This document shows, one piece after another, positions 7,804 to 9,108 of a DNA stretch of 9,108 bases. Each line of letters opens with the position of its first letter. Positions within the stretch are counted from its first letter, which is position 1. The notes under the pieces are model-generated. The model had not been told where the DNA came from, ran no database searches, and saw only the letters and a program-made list of their open reading frames with translations. The position numbers were made by a program, and so were the translations under genes. This DNA comes from Alphaproteobacteria bacterium UBA3439 (GTDB lineage Bacteria; Pseudomonadota; Alphaproteobacteria; Puniceispirillales; Puniceispirillaceae): assembly GCA_002378605.1 (NCBI GenBank), contig DFSK01000175.1, forward strand, positions 1-9,108, given 5' to 3'.

Positions 7804-8027
7804 TCAGTAACCTTGATTTTTATGTGGGGTGAAATTTTTTATCTTGTCTGTTGCCGTTACATAATCGGGATCGAAAACAGATAGCGCATTTCGCTGTTGC
7901 CAGCTTTGGTAAAGCTATCAATCTGGTTATTGGCGTTGCGCTTGGCCCCTTCCAGATCAAAAATCCTGCCGAAAACCGCCACATCATATTCGGTCAATGG
8001 AGTTTGGCGGTAAAGGGCACGGGCGGC
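7804..8027 (-). pseudogene. Decayed, frameshifted gene fragment of unknown family
   Basis: Just downstream of fpr on the same strand, a frame open from 8057 reads protein-like from about 8027 to TAA 7857-7859, including TPLTEYDVAVFGRIFDLEG and AGNSEMRYLF. A second minus frame takes over at that point and runs to TGA at 7804-7806, reading FDPDYVTATDKIKNFTPHK. One added base in the TTTT run (7877-7874 on the minus strand) would join the two into about 75 continuous residues. No ATG or GTG starts the first part; the only in-frame option is a TTG at 7997 without a ribosome site. This suggests a gene that lost its 5' end and later gained a frameshift, or a sequencing error in a homopolymer. The mirror plus-strand frame is richer in basic residues and resembles an antisense shadow. 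I do not recognise the family. Confidence 0.35.
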
Positions 8028-8029
8028 GA

Positions 8030-8893
8030 TTAGATGCCGTCGCCAACAAAGGCACGTTCAATCACATAATCACCCGGGCTAGATAAATTGCCCTCATGAA
8101 AATTCTTTTCCAGCAATTGCGCCGCGATATCCTGATTAAGGCCAATCGACCCGCAAATCATAATCCGGTCAAAAGCCGGATCAAGGGGCGGCAGTGACAG
8201 GCTGCTGGCCAGTTTTCCATCGGCCAAAAGTGTGGTGATGCGGCCAGTCTGGGTAAAGTTTTCACGCGTCACGCTTGGCACATAATGCAATTGGCGCGTG
8301 ACCATTTCGCCAATCAGCGGATGGGCGCGACTGTCGGCAACAATCTTTTGACTATAGCCAAGCTCGGCAATCGTGCGGCACCCATGAACAAGGATGACCT
8401 GCTCAAACCGTTCATAGATTTCCGGATCACGGATGAGCGCGGCAAAGGGCGCAAATCCGGTGCCGGTTGCCAGCAAATATAAACGTTGTCCATCGCGTAA
8501 CCGCGCCAACCCCAATGTGCCGGTTGTTTTGGGACGAAGTATGATTTTATCGCCAATCTGAACATGCCGAAGCCGCGAGGTTAACGGGCCATCAGGAACA
8601 ATGATCGAATAGAATTCCAGATGATCATCCCAATGCGGGCTGGCAATCGAATAGGCACGCGTAACGGCTTTGCCTTCATCATCAACAAGACCGATCATCG
8701 CAAATTCGCCAGATTGAAACCGAAAGCCCGGCGGGCGGTCAGTCTGAAAGGAAAACAGCTTGTCGGTCCAATGCGTAACCGCTGTCACGGTGACCTGATC
8801 GGGGGCGCTGATCCCGCCTTTGGGGTGTGAAGCAAGCGATTTGTTGGCTTGATCCAATGCAGCTAGCGGGCTGGGATTTTGAAGCTGTGTCAT
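8030..8893 (-). CDS. fpr: Ferredoxin/flavodoxin-NADP+ reductase, bacterial (Rhodobacter-type) FPR
   Basis: This 287-residue FAD enzyme moves electrons between NADPH and ferredoxin or flavodoxin in the cytoplasm. The FAD-binding motif RAYSIASP is at 79-86, followed by LEFYSIIVPDGPLTSRL (92-108) and a TTGTL turn (123-127). The NADP-binding domain shows LLATGTGFAPF (140-150) and MICGS (245-249). The C-terminus GDYVIERAFV continues past the aromatic position with GDGI, as in the alphaproteobacterial subclass whose extended tail covers the flavin. Relative to the roughly 255-275 residues usual for the family, it has a polar N-terminal extension of about 30 residues; no later start keeps the flavin domain whole. 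The ribosome site before ATG 8893 is weak. Such enzymes usually serve iron-sulfur supply, redox stress responses or oxygenase partners. A functional link to the amide genes is not shown. Confidence 0.93.
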   Translation of the reverse strand: MTQLQNPSPLAALDQANKSLASHPKGGISAPDQVTVTAVTHWTDKLFSFQTDRPPGFRFQSGEFAMIGLVDDEGKAVTRAYSIASPHWDDHLEFYSIIVPDGPLTSRLRHVQIGDKIILRPKTTGTLGLARLRDGQRLYLLATGTGFAPFAALIRDPEIYERFEQVILVHGCRTIAELGYSQKIVADSRAHPLIGEMVTRQLHYVPSVTRENFTQTGRITTLLADGKLASSLSLPPLDPAFDRIMICGSIGLNQDIAAQLLEKNFHEGNLSSPGDYVIERAFVGDGI

Positions 8894-8922
8894 TTTCCGT
8901 CACTGTTCCAAATGTGGTGATG

Positions 8923-8941
8923 TCTATCAGCTATAGATAGA
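8923..8941. promoter_or_regulatory. Inverted repeat TCTATC-N7-GATAGA upstream of fpr
   Basis: Two exact 6-base half-sites (8923-8928 and 8936-8941) flank an AT-rich centre containing CTATAG. The repeat lies 30-48 bases before the fpr start codon, where an operator or the 5' leader would be expected. fpr genes in other bacteria are controlled by redox or LysR-type regulators, so an operator is plausible, but no regulator can be named from this site. Confidence 0.3.
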
Positions 8942-8999
8942 ATGATTTACTCTGAAGGAAAGGGTTTTGGCGGCAAAAAAGAATTTATTTTCTTGAACC

Positions 9000-9044
9000 A
9001 AAAATCACTGCAAAAAATTTGTAATGTTTTGAAAAATCATGCAA
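9000..9044. repeat. Imperfect direct repeat in the AT-rich fpr upstream region
   Basis: AAAAATCACTGCAA (9000-9013) recurs as AAAAATCATGCAA (9032-9044), differing by one base insertion and starting 32 bases apart, about three helical turns. The copies lie about 107-151 bases upstream of fpr in A/T-tract-rich DNA. Same-face spacing would suit tandem regulator binding, but low-complexity A tracts make chance similarity possible. Confidence 0.3.
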
Positions 9045-9062
9045 TGGCGGTGGCTTTACCAA

Positions 9063-9078
9063 CCGATCTGTCGATCGG
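9063..9078. repeat. Perfect short hairpin CCGATC-TGTC-GATCGG
   Basis: A 6-bp perfect stem with a 4-base loop lies near the right edge. It has no U-tract on either side, so it is a poor intrinsic terminator. It could be part of a terminator, operator or other structure belonging to a gene beyond the window. Confidence 0.3.
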
Positions 9079-9085
9079 CCACATG

Positions 9086-9108
9086 ATTTTACCCAAATAA
9101 TTTTACCC
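9086..9108. repeat. Tandem 9-base direct repeat ATTTTACCC at the window edge
   Basis: ATTTTACCC occurs at 9086-9094 and again at 9100-9108, a 14-base period. The second copy ends exactly at the window boundary, so further copies may follow outside. Two copies are visible; whether this is an iteron-like array or chance cannot be judged here. Confidence 0.35.

Noticed and set aside
7851..8033. 60-residue plus-strand frame between the two minus-strand genes
   Set aside because: It starts with TTG, has no ribosome site, and is codon-for-codon antisense to the more protein-like minus-strand remnant.
8030..8893. Idea that the reductase feeds electrons to the DMFase-like enzyme as a two-component oxygenase
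   Set aside because: DMFase-family enzymes are hydrolases that need no reductant. FPR is widespread as a housekeeping enzyme, so adjacency alone does not support this.

Overview
The window looks like a compact bacterial chromosome segment. Codon usage, the fused two-domain peptide-family ATPase and the Rhodobacter-type ferredoxin-NADP reductase suggest an alphaproteobacterium of moderate GC content. A marine SAR116-like or Rhodospirillales-like lineage is a guess that I cannot confirm from sequence alone. No tRNA, rRNA, CRISPR array, insertion sequence or phage gene was seen.

Plus strand, 1-5379: a peptide/nickel-type (Dpp/Opp/Gsi-like) ABC importer followed by an amidase. The order is the 3' end of a periplasmic substrate-binding protein gene, a strong hairpin, two inner-membrane permeases, one fused double ATPase, then an amidase-signature hydrolase 67 bases further on. 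The permease and ATPase genes are packed with a 1-base gap and a 4-base overlap, so this is almost certainly one operon. The hairpin after the binding-protein gene probably keeps that protein in excess over the membrane parts.

Minus strand, 7499-5376: a full-length homologue of the large (beta) subunit of N,N-dimethylformamidase, an iron-dependent amide hydrolase. Its stop codon overlaps the amidase stop codon by 4 bases, so the two hydrolase genes converge with no spacer. No gene resembling the small DMFase subunit lies in the window. The working model is uptake of a small amide, short peptide or amidated compound by the importer, then intracellular hydrolysis by one or both amide-bond hydrolases. 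The substrate is unknown.

Minus strand, 8893-7500: a ferredoxin/flavodoxin-NADP+ reductase gene (fpr), then what looks like a decayed, frameshifted gene fragment (about 8027-7804), then roughly 300 bases without a recognisable gene. That last stretch holds a perfect inverted repeat upstream of the DMFase-like gene. The right end (8894-9108) is an AT-rich upstream region of fpr containing several short inverted and direct repeats.

The least explained parts are the DMFase-like enzyme without a partner, the frameshifted fragment, and the repeat-containing intergenic regions. I did not find a clear, wholly new system; the amide uptake and hydrolysis cluster is the best candidate for novel biology.
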